Shown: positions 23,167-32,277 of the stretch, piece after piece
Layout: every line of letters starts with the position of its first letter
How positions within the stretch are numbered: position 1 is the first letter of the stretch
Source of the DNA: Pseudomonadota bacterium
Lineage (GTDB): Bacteria; Pseudomonadota; Gammaproteobacteria; Pseudomonadales; Pseudohongiellaceae
Assembly (NCBI GenBank): GCA_027621405.1
Contig: JAQCBT010000011.1
Coordinates: 1 to 64,000 of the forward strand
Direction: 5' to 3'
Length of the DNA: 64,000 nucleotides
The notes under the pieces: generated by a model
Told to the model about the DNA's origin: nothing
Databases searched by the model: none
What the model saw: only the letters and a program-made list of their open reading frames with translations
Translations under genes and position numbers: made by a program

Positions 23167-26100
23167 ATGCTCGGATACATAGATTCCGCAATCAGCCGAT
23201 CACGAACCACTCTCAGTATCTTCATGGTAACCCTGCTCGCTGGCCTGGCAGCCTATCGGGCCATTCCCATTGAGATGTTCCCAGATGTGCAGGTGCCTGT
23301 AGTCGTTACCACCGTGATGCATGAAGGCATCTCTCCGGAAGACGCGGAACGCCTGCTGACCAAACCTGTCGAACTGGAACTCAAAACCATCGACGGCATC
23401 ACCGAGATCAGTTCATTCTCCAGTGAAAATGCCGCCACTATCATGACTGAGTTCGACATCAGTTTTGAGTCAGCCACCGCATTGGCAGAGATAAGAGAAG
23501 CTGTAAACCGTGCCAAGGCACGCTTCCCGCAGTCTACCGAGGAACCAATTATCCTGGAGGTCTCAGCCGTCTCCATGCCGATCGTGCAGATTGCAATCGG
23601 TGGCGAAGGCGTGCCTGAGCGGACCCTGCTTCGAGTTGCAGAAAACCTGCAGCGAGAAATCGAATTGCTGCCCGATATCCTGGAAGCTCCCATGGTCGGC
23701 AACCGGGAAGAACTGCTGGAAGCCGTGATCAATCCCTCGAAACTCGAAACCTACGGCATCCCCAATAGTTCAATCGTCCAGACTGTCACCAGCAATAATC
23801 GGCTGATTGCCGCCGGGCAGGTGGACACCGGACAGGGCAGCTTCTCGGTTAAGGTTCCCGGCCTGATTGAAGACGCAGACGATCTGTTTAATCTACCCTT
23901 GGCATCGACCGACCTGGGTGCGTTGACGGTGTCTGATCTGGCCGAAGTGCGACGCACGTTCAAGGATGCAACCCGCTACTCCTATTCCAATCATACCCAG
24001 ACAATTTCCCTGAACGTGATGAAGCGCAAGGGCGCGAACCTCATTCAGGCCATGGAAGGTATCGATGCGCTGGTCCAGGAAGTCCGACCCTCACTGCCAC
24101 CTTCGGTCACCCTGTCCTATATCAACAACACGATCCCACTGACACTGGAACAGAATGCCGGCCTGTCGGGCAACATGGCCACAGCAATGGCACTGGTGCT
24201 GGTGGTCGTGATTGCGGCTGTAGGCGTCCGCTCTGGCCTGCTGGTCACCATGGCCGTGCCCTTCTCGTTCTTCTTTGCCTTCATCATCATCAACATGCTG
24301 GATTTCACCTATAACTTCATGGTGATCTTCGGCCTGCTGCTGGGTCTGGGCATGCTGATTGACGGCGCCATCGTGATGGTGGAGTTTGCCGATCGCAAAA
24401 TGGCAGAAGGTCTCAACAGCAGGGAAGCCTACAAGAGCGCAGTACGCCGCATGTTCTGGCCTATCATGGCATCAACGGCCACCACCCTCGCCGCTTTCTT
24501 GCCCATCATGTTCTGGCCCGGCGTTTCCGGACAGTTCATGAGCTATCTGCCGATCACGGTGTTTGCCGTTCTGGTTGGCTCGCTGTTTTATGCACTGCTG
24601 TTTGCACCCGCGATCGGTGCCCTGATAGGCACATCCAGCGAGGCAGACAAGAAGCACTTGCTTGAGCTGGAAGAAGGTGACCCGGAAAAAGTTCACGGGA
24701 TAACCGGACTCTATGCTCGCGTTCTCGCGTTCGCCGTGCGCATTCCTGGCACGGTACTGACCGCGACCCTGGTAGTCATGGTCGGTGTCGTAATGGCCTA
24801 CATGCGTTGGGGTGCCGGATTCGAATTCTTTGTATCCTCTGAACCTCTGCAGACACAAATCCAGGTCTTCGCACGCGGCAATTATTCACCGGCCGAACTG
24901 CGCGACATCATGCTGGATGCCGAGCGTCGCATACAGGAAGTTGGCTACTACGATGGCATCGTGACCCAGTCAGGCGCCGGCCAGCAGATGGGTGGTGGGC
25001 AAGCTGCCGCGCCCGATCTTATAGGCACCATCTTCATCGAATTGACTGATCGCCGCACCCGGGAACTCAATGGTTTCGAAATTGAATCCATGTACCGTGA
25101 TGCCTTATCGGACATTCCGGGAGTACGTTCCGAGATCGTCTCCGTGGAACAGGGCCCACCGGTAGGCAAGGAAATTCAGATCGAGTTGTCAGGCGATAAC
25201 CTGGAACTTCTGTACAGTGAAGCTGAGCGCATTCGCAATTTCATGGAAAACCAGATGACCGGCCTCATCGATATTGACGACACCACGCCTGTGCCTGCCA
25301 TCGAATGGGAAATCAATGTAGACCGGGCCCGGGCAGCCATGCTGGGTGCCAATATGGCGGAAATCGGAACAGCCATTCAGTTAATGACGAATGGTGTCTT
25401 CATGGGTGACTACCGTCCCAACGACAGTGAGGAAGAAGTAGACATCCGGGTTCGCTACCCGGCCGAGTACCGCGGCTTGTACCAGATGGACAATATCCGC
25501 ATCAGCACTGCCAATGGCCCTGTACCTTTGAGCAGCTTCGTCACCCGGCAACCGCGACAGAAGGTGAGTGAAATTCAGCGGGTTGATGGCAATAGGGTCG
25601 TTTATATTCGTGCCAACCCAGCTCCAGGAGTACTTGCAGCGAATAAGTTGCAGGAAGTTGCCGCCTATATGGAAGAAAATCCAACGGTACCCGGTGTGTT
25701 CTACCAATTCCGTGGCGCCAATGAGGAACAGGCTGATAGCGCCGCCTTCCTTGTGCAGGCTTTCGCCCTGTCCATGGCCTTGATGGCGATTCTGCTGGTG
25801 ACCCAGTTTAATAGCTACTATCAGGCTCTGTTGATTCTCTCTTCGGTGCTGATGTCTACCGTAGGTGTATTGTTAGGATTGCTGACAACGGGAATGCCAT
25901 TCAGTGTGATGCTGACAGGGATCGGTATCGTCGCCCTGGCCGGCATCATTGTGAACAACAATATCGTGCTCATCGATACCTTCAACGTGCTCAAGAATGA
26001 GCACCCCGAATGGACGATTCAGGACATCATCGTGCACACCGGTGTACAGCGTCTGCGCCCGGTGTTTCTGACCACCTTCACCACCGGTTTCGGTCTTCTA

Positions 26101-26334
26101 CCACTGGCCATGGGAATATCCATTGACCTGGTAGGCGCGGAAATTGAGATTGGTGGACCCATCGCATCCCAGTGGTCCGGTCTGGCGTCGACAATCGTGT
26201 TTGGTCTGTCATTCGCGACTATTCTCACCCTGGTGGTAACGCCAGCCATGCTGGCCCTGCCCGACTCAATTCGCAACATGTTCAAGCGCGAACCCAAGTC
26301 TGGGCAGGTGCCCGTAGCGGCCAGCCTCTCCTGA
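23167..26334 (+). CDS. RND efflux permease (AcrB/HAE family)
   Basis: A 1055-residue proton-driven RND transporter with the usual two repeats of one helix, a large periplasmic loop and five or more helices. The N-terminal SRTTLSIFMVTLLAGLAAYRA and PIEMFPDVQVPVVVTTV are characteristic. The helix-4 proton relay reads GMLIDGAIVMVEFADR, with one Asp instead of the AcrB Asp pair, and helix 10 reads GIIVNNNIVLIDTFN. It forms an operon with the adaptor. No outer-membrane factor is adjacent, so it probably uses a shared TolC-like channel. Substrates unknown. Confidence 0.92.
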   Translation: MLGYIDSAISRSRTTLSIFMVTLLAGLAAYRAIPIEMFPDVQVPVVVTTVMHEGISPEDAERLLTKPVELELKTIDGITEISSFSSENAATIMTEFDISFESATALAEIREAVNRAKARFPQSTEEPIILEVSAVSMPIVQIAIGGEGVPERTLLRVAENLQREIELLPDILEAPMVGNREELLEAVINPSKLETYGIPNSSIVQTVTSNNRLIAAGQVDTGQGSFSVKVPGLIEDADDLFNLPLASTDLGALTVSDLAEVRRTFKDATRYSYSNHTQTISLNVMKRKGANLIQAMEGIDALVQEVRPSLPPSVTLSYINNTIPLTLEQNAGLSGNMATAMALVLVVVIAAVGVRSGLLVTMAVPFSFFFAFIIINMLDFTYNFMVIFGLLLGLGMLIDGAIVMVEFADRKMAEGLNSREAYKSAVRRMFWPIMASTATTLAAFLPIMFWPGVSGQFMSYLPITVFAVLVGSLFYALLFAPAIGALIGTSSEADKKHLLELEEGDPEKVHGITGLYARVLAFAVRIPGTVLTATLVVMVGVVMAYMRWGAGFEFFVSSEPLQTQIQVFARGNYSPAELRDIMLDAERRIQEVGYYDGIVTQSGAGQQMGGGQAAAPDLIGTIFIELTDRRTRELNGFEIESMYRDALSDIPGVRSEIVSVEQGPPVGKEIQIELSGDNLELLYSEAERIRNFMENQMTGLIDIDDTTPVPAIEWEINVDRARAAMLGANMAEIGTAIQLMTNGVFMGDYRPNDSEEEVDIRVRYPAEYRGLYQMDNIRISTANGPVPLSSFVTRQPRQKVSEIQRVDGNRVVYIRANPAPGVLAANKLQEVAAYMEENPTVPGVFYQFRGANEEQADSAAFLVQAFALSMALMAILLVTQFNSYYQALLILSSVLMSTVGVLLGLLTTGMPFSVMLTGIGIVALAGIIVNNNIVLIDTFNVLKNEHPEWTIQDIIVHTGVQRLRPVFLTTFTTGFGLLPLAMGISIDLVGAEIEIGGPIASQWSGLASTIVFGLSFATILTLVVTPAMLALPDSIRNMFKREPKSGQVPVAASLS

Positions 26335-26351
26335 GTCCCGGCTCAGGAGAG
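26326..26351 (+). terminator. Perfect 10-bp hairpin across the pump stop codon
   Basis: CTCTCCTGAG-TCCCGG-CTCAGGAGAG, a perfect 10-bp stem that includes the TGA of the RND gene. No T-run follows. It may attenuate read-through into the next gene or protect the mRNA end. Confidence 0.5.
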
Positions 26352-26429
26352 CCGCGATGGTCGTTGGCCCTGTTCCCGATTTCGTGTAACAATCCTCACC
26401 CTGCAAGATTTTAATAGCTCCAGGCCCCA

Positions 26430-27560
26430 ATGGGACTTCTACTCGCTTTTTTCTTCGTCAGTATTTTCTTCTCCTTTCTCTGCTCCATCCTGGAAGCGGT
26501 TCTGCTGAGCATTACGCCCGCTTACGTAGGCATACAGGAGCAGAAAGGCGGCCACCTCGCGAAAGACCTGGTGCGCTTCAAGGACGATATCGACCGTCCG
26601 CTAGCCGCAATTCTCACCCTGAACACAATCGCTCACACTGTTGGCGCCATCGGCGTCGGGTCCCAGGCAGCTGTGCTGTTTGACGGTGCCAACATCGAGC
26701 TATTTGGTGTATCCCTCATTAGCTGGGAAGCCATCATAGCCGGTCTGATGACACTGGCGATTCTCATCTTTTCGGAGATCATTCCCAAGACAATTGGTGC
26801 TAACAACTGGGAAACCTTGACCCCATTTTCCATTTCCGCGCTGAAGGTTATGTTGTTTGCGCTGGCACCGCTGGTGTGGGTTAGCCAATACATCACGCGC
26901 CACCTGAGTCGGGACAAGAGCAAACCTGTACTTAGTCGTACTGACTTTATAGCCATGACGCGACTGGGAACGGAGAGTGGCGCCCTGGAAGAGAAAGAAC
27001 AAACCATCATTCACAACCTCCTGCGTTTCTCCCGGGTGCTCGTCAAGAATGTGATGACGCCTCGCATCGTGGTAATCGCGGCCAGCGACACCATGACCAT
27101 TCGCGAATTCCACGAACTGAATGCCGATCTGCCTTTCTCCCGCATACCCATCTATCATGAACAGAATGACAATGTGACGGGATACATCCTGAAAGATGAA
27201 TTGTTGTTGAAACTCGTGGAAGATCAGGGAGACCGCACTCTGAACGAAATTCGTCGGGACATCATCGTCGTGCACAAGACCCTGCCGATTCCCGAGTTGC
27301 TGGATAATTTCATATCACGCAAGGAACACCTCGCCCTGGTGGTCGATGAATTTGGTGCGATGGAAGGGATTGTCACCATGGAAGATATCATCGAGACCCT
27401 GCTTGGGCTTGAGATTGTCGACGAATCCGACAGTGAAGAAGATATGCAGGCGCTGGCGAAGAAGAACTGGGAGCGCCGCGCCAAACGCCTCGGCATCATT
27501 ACTCCCGAAGAAGACAAGCCACCTTTCAAACCCGGGCCCGGGGAAGACCACGACATCTAG
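26430..27560 (+). CDS. CNNM/CorC-type transporter with CBS domains
   Basis: A 376-residue protein with a DUF21/CNNM membrane domain (about residues 1-190; the segment LILFSEIIPKTIGANNWE is typical) and a CBS pair (about 205-335: VMTPRIVVIAASDTMTIREF, LVVDEFGAMEGIVTMEDIIE). It lacks the C-terminal CorC_HlyC domain of full-length YfjD-like proteins and ends in an acidic, Pro-rich tail. Relatives are linked to magnesium or cobalt efflux. It starts 95 bp after the pump gene and may have its own promoter. Confidence 0.88.
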   Translation: MGLLLAFFFVSIFFSFLCSILEAVLLSITPAYVGIQEQKGGHLAKDLVRFKDDIDRPLAAILTLNTIAHTVGAIGVGSQAAVLFDGANIELFGVSLISWEAIIAGLMTLAILIFSEIIPKTIGANNWETLTPFSISALKVMLFALAPLVWVSQYITRHLSRDKSKPVLSRTDFIAMTRLGTESGALEEKEQTIIHNLLRFSRVLVKNVMTPRIVVIAASDTMTIREFHELNADLPFSRIPIYHEQNDNVTGYILKDELLLKLVEDQGDRTLNEIRRDIIVVHKTLPIPELLDNFISRKEHLALVVDEFGAMEGIVTMEDIIETLLGLEIVDESDSEEDMQALAKKNWERRAKRLGIITPEEDKPPFKPGPGEDHDI

Positions 27561-28092
27561 ATTCTGTGAGACTCGACCCTTTCCGGGGCGGTAGAGTCAC
27601 ATCGATGTCCGCTGCGATCACAAAACCGATCAAGCGTTCGTTCTATTCAGAAAACCGATCAATCGCTCTACAGGCCACGTATTCTCTGGCATTGTGACAA
27701 ATTGTTACCACGATGACGCTTTCGAAAAGCTGTGTTACTATCAGGCCACTTTGCAATCGTGCGCCTAAATGGATTCAAGCCCACGATGGCAAAGAGCTAA
27801 AGTACGGAGCTTGGAAGTTTTTCTTTGTTCCCCCCTTTTCTAAAGCATTGAGTCACTTTCAAGTTTCCGCTTTAGCGCCTCATTCCCCAGGCGGCTTCAT
27901 CCGCAAACTCCAAGCTGATTTTTCTCCGACTCGTTGCAACCCATCGCGCTCGATCACTAGCGGCGAACAGTCTTTTCTCCATAGCCCATCGGATTACTGA
28001 ATCAAAGGCTTCTGACACCCATATCAGAATTGCACAGGCGCTGGGCTACCAGACGGACACGTTCGTGATGTAGGAAAGTGTGCAGGGAGGAC
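27561..28092. other. 532-bp gap, no clear gene
   Basis: Contains an imperfect hairpin at about 27566-27600 after the CNNM stop (possible terminator), and a direct repeat AAAACCGATCAA at about 27622 and 27651. An open stretch at 27876-28070 has no start codon. No RNA gene recognised. Confidence 0.45.
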
Positions 28093-28893
28093 TCAGTCGA
28101 GAGTTGCCAGCAAGCCCTCACGAGCGGCTTGTTGCTGTTTCTGAATCATCATCTTGTAGCGTTCAGACATCAGATACAGGTGTTGTTCGCTGAGACGGAT
28201 ACTCTCATTAAGAAACGCGAACCTGGGATCTCCCTCGGGCAAGGTCAGTTCGGCAACTTCGAGCCGGGTCTTCAATACCTGCCGCGCCTTGCGCAGGTGT
28301 TCTTCCCGCTTGCCATCAACGTTCACGTTGAAGGCATTGATATGCCAGGAAGATACCTTCTGCAATCCCGTCTCCAGTCGCGGGTCATCAATCTCGTACA
28401 GGCGGGTGTAGATTAGCTCAATATAGCCATAGTGCTCATCGATTGCCTGCCAGTCTTCCAGTTCAATCTGGCTGGCGATCATGCTCTCCAGCAGCGGGAC
28501 CTGGGATTCATGATAGAGGCCATACGCCACCCGGCTGACCTGCCAGGCCTGCTCGAAGAACCGCAGTGCCACTGCATGCGCTCCGGCCTCCTGCTGCTGC
28601 CGGGCCGCCACAACCAGATCTTCCAATTGCTGGTCATCGAAGGGATTAAATTCTTCAGAAAGCAGTTCCGTCGAAACTGAGGGAAGCATCACAGCGGATT
28701 GCTGGGAGTATGCTAGATTGGAAGATGAATCAGGGCTGTTTTCCTGTGCCTGCGCCATGAGACTAATGATCAGCAGCGGCAAGCCGGCGAGCAGGTGTGC
28801 CAGAGAGAGTAAATGAGTTGTGCTCTTTTTGGACTTTCTTGATTCGATAGTAGTCATACTAGATACGCCTGTAATATTTCTAGCATGGACCAT
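28093..28893 (-). CDS. Exported TPR-like helical protein
   Basis: A 266-residue protein (or 254 from the ATG at 28857). A hydrophobic N-terminal segment (LLSLAHLLAGLPLLIISLMAQAQ) suggests export or membrane anchoring. The rest is helical with TPR-like pairs (LEDLVVAARQQQEAGAHAVA, LRFFEQAWQVSRVAYGLYH) and a charged C-terminus. No enzyme motif. It sits alone behind a 425-bp AT-rich region carrying three inverted repeats, so it is probably tightly regulated. Family not recognised. Confidence 0.65.
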   Translation of the reverse strand: MVHARNITGVSSMTTIESRKSKKSTTHLLSLAHLLAGLPLLIISLMAQAQENSPDSSSNLAYSQQSAVMLPSVSTELLSEEFNPFDDQQLEDLVVAARQQQEAGAHAVALRFFEQAWQVSRVAYGLYHESQVPLLESMIASQIELEDWQAIDEHYGYIELIYTRLYEIDDPRLETGLQKVSSWHINAFNVNVDGKREEHLRKARQVLKTRLEVAELTLPEGDPRFAFLNESIRLSEQHLYLMSERYKMMIQKQQQAAREGLLATLD

Positions 28894-28930
28894 AAGTACT
28901 GATTTTTCAACGAGTTTTTCTTTAAAATTT

Positions 28931-28951
28931 ACACTTATATGACATAAGTGT
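28931..28951. promoter_or_regulatory. Inverted repeat, 8-bp arms
   Basis: ACACTTAT-ATGAC-ATAAGTGT, perfect arms, about 40 bp upstream of the TPR-like gene's start. Operator-like spacing. Confidence 0.4.
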
Positions 28952-28998
28952 TACAAATCAAAAATAAATATCCAATAAAAACAATTGCTTAATTTTTC

Positions 28999-29017
28999 AC
29001 GCACTAATTTGGTGCGT
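28999..29017. promoter_or_regulatory. Inverted repeat, 6-bp arms
   Basis: ACGCAC-TAATTTG-GTGCGT, about 105 bp upstream of the TPR-like gene. Second of three repeats in the same gap. Confidence 0.3.
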
Positions 29018-29038
29018 AATGAAATTGTCATATTTCTT

Positions 29039-29053
29039 GATCAATAATTGATC
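29039..29053. promoter_or_regulatory. 15-bp palindrome
   Basis: GATCAAT-A-ATTGATC, a perfect 7-bp repeat around one base. Third repeat in the gap. Confidence 0.35.
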
Positions 29054-29318
29054 TATTTCCCACCCTATTAAGGGGCAATACCTGCCTTCTCCACATATAT
29101 TGGCGTTTTCGGGAAGAATCGAACTACATATAGATCCAGACAAATATTGCCGTTGTGTAAAATCTGAACAGCTGGCAGGTCAAGTCTGAAACATTCGAGG
29201 TTCGGCAGCCGTTACAGCTTCTTCCAGGACGCCCAGGAGAAACGGCTATTGGATGGGAATCAGACTGGGTAATGGCCGCCCGGCCTGTAGAAGATCGGCC
29301 AGCAGGTGCAGCACTATG

Positions 29319-31337
29319 CTAGCGGTAGGTGCGGTTGGCGATCACAGCTTCCGCCAGTATCAGCAACATCACCAATACGAGGATGTACCACCACATGCGT
29401 TGCGGACGCTCCAACTCCTCGATCATCTGCACCGTCTGCACCTCCCTGGACTGAATAGGGCTGGTATCCGGATTGATCACTGCATCGTAAAGCGTCGCCG
29501 GCGCTACCCGCGCCAGATTGGACTCTTCGGGGAGAAAATTGACCGCGTAGCGGGTTTCCCTACCATCGATGGTCGCCGTGACAAAACCGGGCGTGGTGGC
29601 AGTGAACACAGAATTGTCCACGAGCCGGATGTCCGCACCCGCAGGATCCCTGGCTGCGATTGAGCCTGCACTACCCTGGGTATCGAGATTGATCGTATCT
29701 CCTACCGCATAGGCTCGCTGCCGGAAGTCTGTTTGCACAAGGTGTCGCAGGGTCTCATGCACAAAGGGCAGGTAAAGGCCCTGTAGCGCAAGATTGTTCC
29801 ATTCCAGATCCAAAGTAGAGGCAAACAGCATCACCTTGCCCTGGCCATAGTCCCGCTCCACCAGCGCGGGCTCGGTGTTATCAAACTGCATCAACACATC
29901 GGCATCGTCTTTGGCCACCATGGGCCAGTGCCCCTCAAAGCGTGCCGTCCAGTCACCAACGAGCGGTCGCAGCACCGGATGTCGCCGATCATAGTCCGCG
30001 ATGACCAGGTAGTCATCGATCCTGCCGGTAGGGCGCTGCAGGTCGGCCGGGGTGACTTCCGCGAACTGGCGATTAAACAATTCCGGCTCCACACGGTCAC
30101 CAGGCGCGATTAACAGGCTGCCGCCCTCCTCCACATAGGCCGTTATGGCTTCGGCTTGCCCGTTATTGAGATCGCCCACATTGAGCAGGACTGTCACATC
30201 ACTCTGGCGCAGGGCGGCGGCACTTAACTGATTCGATTCAACACTCTGCAGATCGAACGGAGACGTCTCCGTGCCACCGACCGCGAGCCCGAACCAATGC
30301 CCCTCATCATCGAACCAGTTTTCCGATGCTTCGCCATTTACGACAAGCACGCGGATCTTGGGCAGGACATCGACGGTGAAGTAGAACGCATTGTCATCGA
30401 CGTATTCATCACCGCTGACCCTGACCTCACCGGTATAGGTGCCCTCGGCTTCGAACAGGCTGCTGAAGGTCACTACTTCTTCCGATCTCTCCCCCAGGTC
30501 AACCTGCACCCGATCCACCATCTGGCCATTGATACTCAGGGATACTTCGCCCGCATCCTCGTACACCGTGCCGGTGCTGCGTACCCTGGCCAGGATCTGT
30601 TGTTCTGCGGCATCTTCCAGTAATTGCTCCGGTGAGCGCACATCGGTCAATGCCAGGTTAACTGACTCAGCCGCACCAACGTCTACTGTGGTCAATGCGA
30701 TTCCGGGTGCCAGCTTCCAGGATTCTTCGCCATCCTGCATGCCCGTATCCTGGAAATCGGAAATCAGGTACACGGCTCGATTATCAAACTGCGCTGTCTC
30801 CAGGAGCTGATCCGCCAGGCGTAGATTGGGATAGAAACGCGTGCTGCCATAACCTGGCGCTTCCACATCGTTAATCAATGCCCGGACACTGGCTATATCC
30901 GTATCCAGTTCCCGCACCAGTTGAGCTGAATCGGAAAACGTTACCAGGGCAACCTCATCACCACCACCCATGCGACCAAGGATGTCCAGCGCTTCATCTC
31001 GCGCACGCTCGAAGGTATCTCCATAACGCATACTCATGGACACATCGAGCAGGATAACGGCGGACTGGGGATCGGCATCCACGAGACGTGCCACCGACTG
31101 GTTAAACAACGGGCGGGCAAAAGCTATCACCAGCAGGACGATCACGGCGGCGCGCAAGAGCAGCAATGCGATCTGCTGTAGCTGCTGAAACAGCACCAGC
31201 TTTTTCGATGTCTTCTTCAGAAACCTGATGGTGCTGAACATGACCTTCGGCGGTTTCTCGCGCCGGATCAGGTGTATCGCGATAGGGATCAGTGCGGCCA
31301 GCAGTCCAAGCAAGAATATTGGCGTGAGGAATACCAT
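29319..31337 (-). CDS. BatA-like VWA membrane protein
   Basis: A 672-residue protein with an N-terminal BatA-type domain (two helices in the first 80 residues: LTPIFLLGLLAALIPIAIHL, LLLLRAAVIVLLVIAFARPL), a von Willebrand A domain with a MIDAS motif (ILLDVSMSMRYGD), beta-rich periplasmic domains and a C-terminal helix (YILVLVMLLILAEAVI). The long central part recalls the GATase-like region of BatA-type proteins. It is last in the eight-gene operon, 4 bp after the DUF58 gene. Probably a metal-dependent adhesion or assembly module at the inner membrane. Confidence 0.85.
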   Translation of the reverse strand: MVFLTPIFLLGLLAALIPIAIHLIRREKPPKVMFSTIRFLKKTSKKLVLFQQLQQIALLLLRAAVIVLLVIAFARPLFNQSVARLVDADPQSAVILLDVSMSMRYGDTFERARDEALDILGRMGGGDEVALVTFSDSAQLVRELDTDIASVRALINDVEAPGYGSTRFYPNLRLADQLLETAQFDNRAVYLISDFQDTGMQDGEESWKLAPGIALTTVDVGAAESVNLALTDVRSPEQLLEDAAEQQILARVRSTGTVYEDAGEVSLSINGQMVDRVQVDLGERSEEVVTFSSLFEAEGTYTGEVRVSGDEYVDDNAFYFTVDVLPKIRVLVVNGEASENWFDDEGHWFGLAVGGTETSPFDLQSVESNQLSAAALRQSDVTVLLNVGDLNNGQAEAITAYVEEGGSLLIAPGDRVEPELFNRQFAEVTPADLQRPTGRIDDYLVIADYDRRHPVLRPLVGDWTARFEGHWPMVAKDDADVLMQFDNTEPALVERDYGQGKVMLFASTLDLEWNNLALQGLYLPFVHETLRHLVQTDFRQRAYAVGDTINLDTQGSAGSIAARDPAGADIRLVDNSVFTATTPGFVTATIDGRETRYAVNFLPEESNLARVAPATLYDAVINPDTSPIQSREVQTVQMIEELERPQRMWWYILVLVMLLILAEAVIANRTYR

Positions 31338-31341
31338 GTAC

Positions 31342-32235
31342 CTAGAAACTCCTGGCCCGCTTCGACATATAGGCAGAGAGGGCCTCGTCCAGCGGTTCTG
31401 CCGTGTTCAACAGGCAGTAGTCTACCCCACTACTCTGGCACTTCTTCTTGCAGAAGGCCAAGTATTCATTGAGATTTTCCAGGTAAGCTTCCCGAATCGC
31501 CGCTGGCGAGGTGATGTAAGTTTCCTGGTTTTCCATGTCGATGAATTCAGAGGCTTCATTGAACGGGAACTTGAGCTCGGCTTCGTCCATCAGGTGGAAT
31601 GTAATCACGTCATTGCCCATGCCACGCAGATTCCGCAAGGTGTTGATCACCCGCTCCTCGTCATCCAGCAGATCGCTAATCAGGATCACCATACTCTTCT
31701 TATGCAGGCTGGCTGCCAGGTCTGACAGCGGCTTCACTGCATTGGTCTTGTTCCCCGACTGAACATGGGCCAGGGTCCGCAAGATACGCATCAAATGCGG
31801 CTGCCTGCACTTGGCGGGAATGTATTCCTGCACTTCATCATCGAAGGTGATCAGGCCAACAGCATCGCGCTGGCGCATGATGAAGTAAGCCAGCGCCGAG
31901 GCCAGGGTGATACCGTAGTTCAGTTTGCTCACCGAACCGGAACTGTAGTCCATGGAGGCACTGACATCGAGCAGGATCACCACCCGGACGTTGGTCTCAT
32001 CTTCATACTGCTTGATATAGAACTTGTCGCTGCGTGCGTAGAGCTTCCAGTCAACGTGGCGCATATCATCGCCACGCTGATAGTGACGATAATCATTAAA
32101 CTCGACACTGAAACCGCGATTCGGACTCTTGTGCAATCCTGAAAGAAAACCTTCCACGACGGTGCGTGCCCGTAATTCAAGGTTAGACAGTCCAGAGAGG
32201 ACCGATGGGTCGAGAAAGTTTAGCGATTCTGACAT
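31342..32235 (-). CDS. DUF58 protein
   Basis: A 297-residue cytosolic protein of the DUF58 family: NRGFSVEFNDYRHYQRGDDM, RHVDWKLYARSDKFYIKQYE, then a VWA-like segment with DVSASMDYSSG. No membrane helix. DUF58 proteins are regular partners of MoxR ATPases and carry a degenerate VWA fold. It starts 42 bp after the MoxR gene and precedes the BatA-like gene, the usual moxR-DUF58-batA order. Confidence 0.93.
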   Translation of the reverse strand: MSESLNFLDPSVLSGLSNLELRARTVVEGFLSGLHKSPNRGFSVEFNDYRHYQRGDDMRHVDWKLYARSDKFYIKQYEDETNVRVVILLDVSASMDYSSGSVSKLNYGITLASALAYFIMRQRDAVGLITFDDEVQEYIPAKCRQPHLMRILRTLAHVQSGNKTNAVKPLSDLAASLHKKSMVILISDLLDDEERVINTLRNLRGMGNDVITFHLMDEAELKFPFNEASEFIDMENQETYITSPAAIREAYLENLNEYLAFCKKKCQSSGVDYCLLNTAEPLDEALSAYMSKRARSF

Positions 32236-32277
32236 ACGGCTATAATCGGTGTGTGAATTTGGTTAACGGCCTGGCGT

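Larger units (their letters stand above)
28894..29318. other. AT-rich regulatory gap with three inverted repeats
   Basis: Lies upstream of the TPR-like gene and downstream of the MoxR-type operon. The left part is strongly AT-rich. Three separate inverted repeats occur within about 125 bp (28931-28951, 28999-29017, 29039-29053). No gene seen. Confidence 0.5.

Noticed and set aside
27876-28070. An open plus-strand stretch whose end reads like an AraC-type helix (RIAQALGYQTDTFVM)
   Set aside because: It has no start codon in frame and no ribosome site; the similarity covers only about 15 residues and may be chance.
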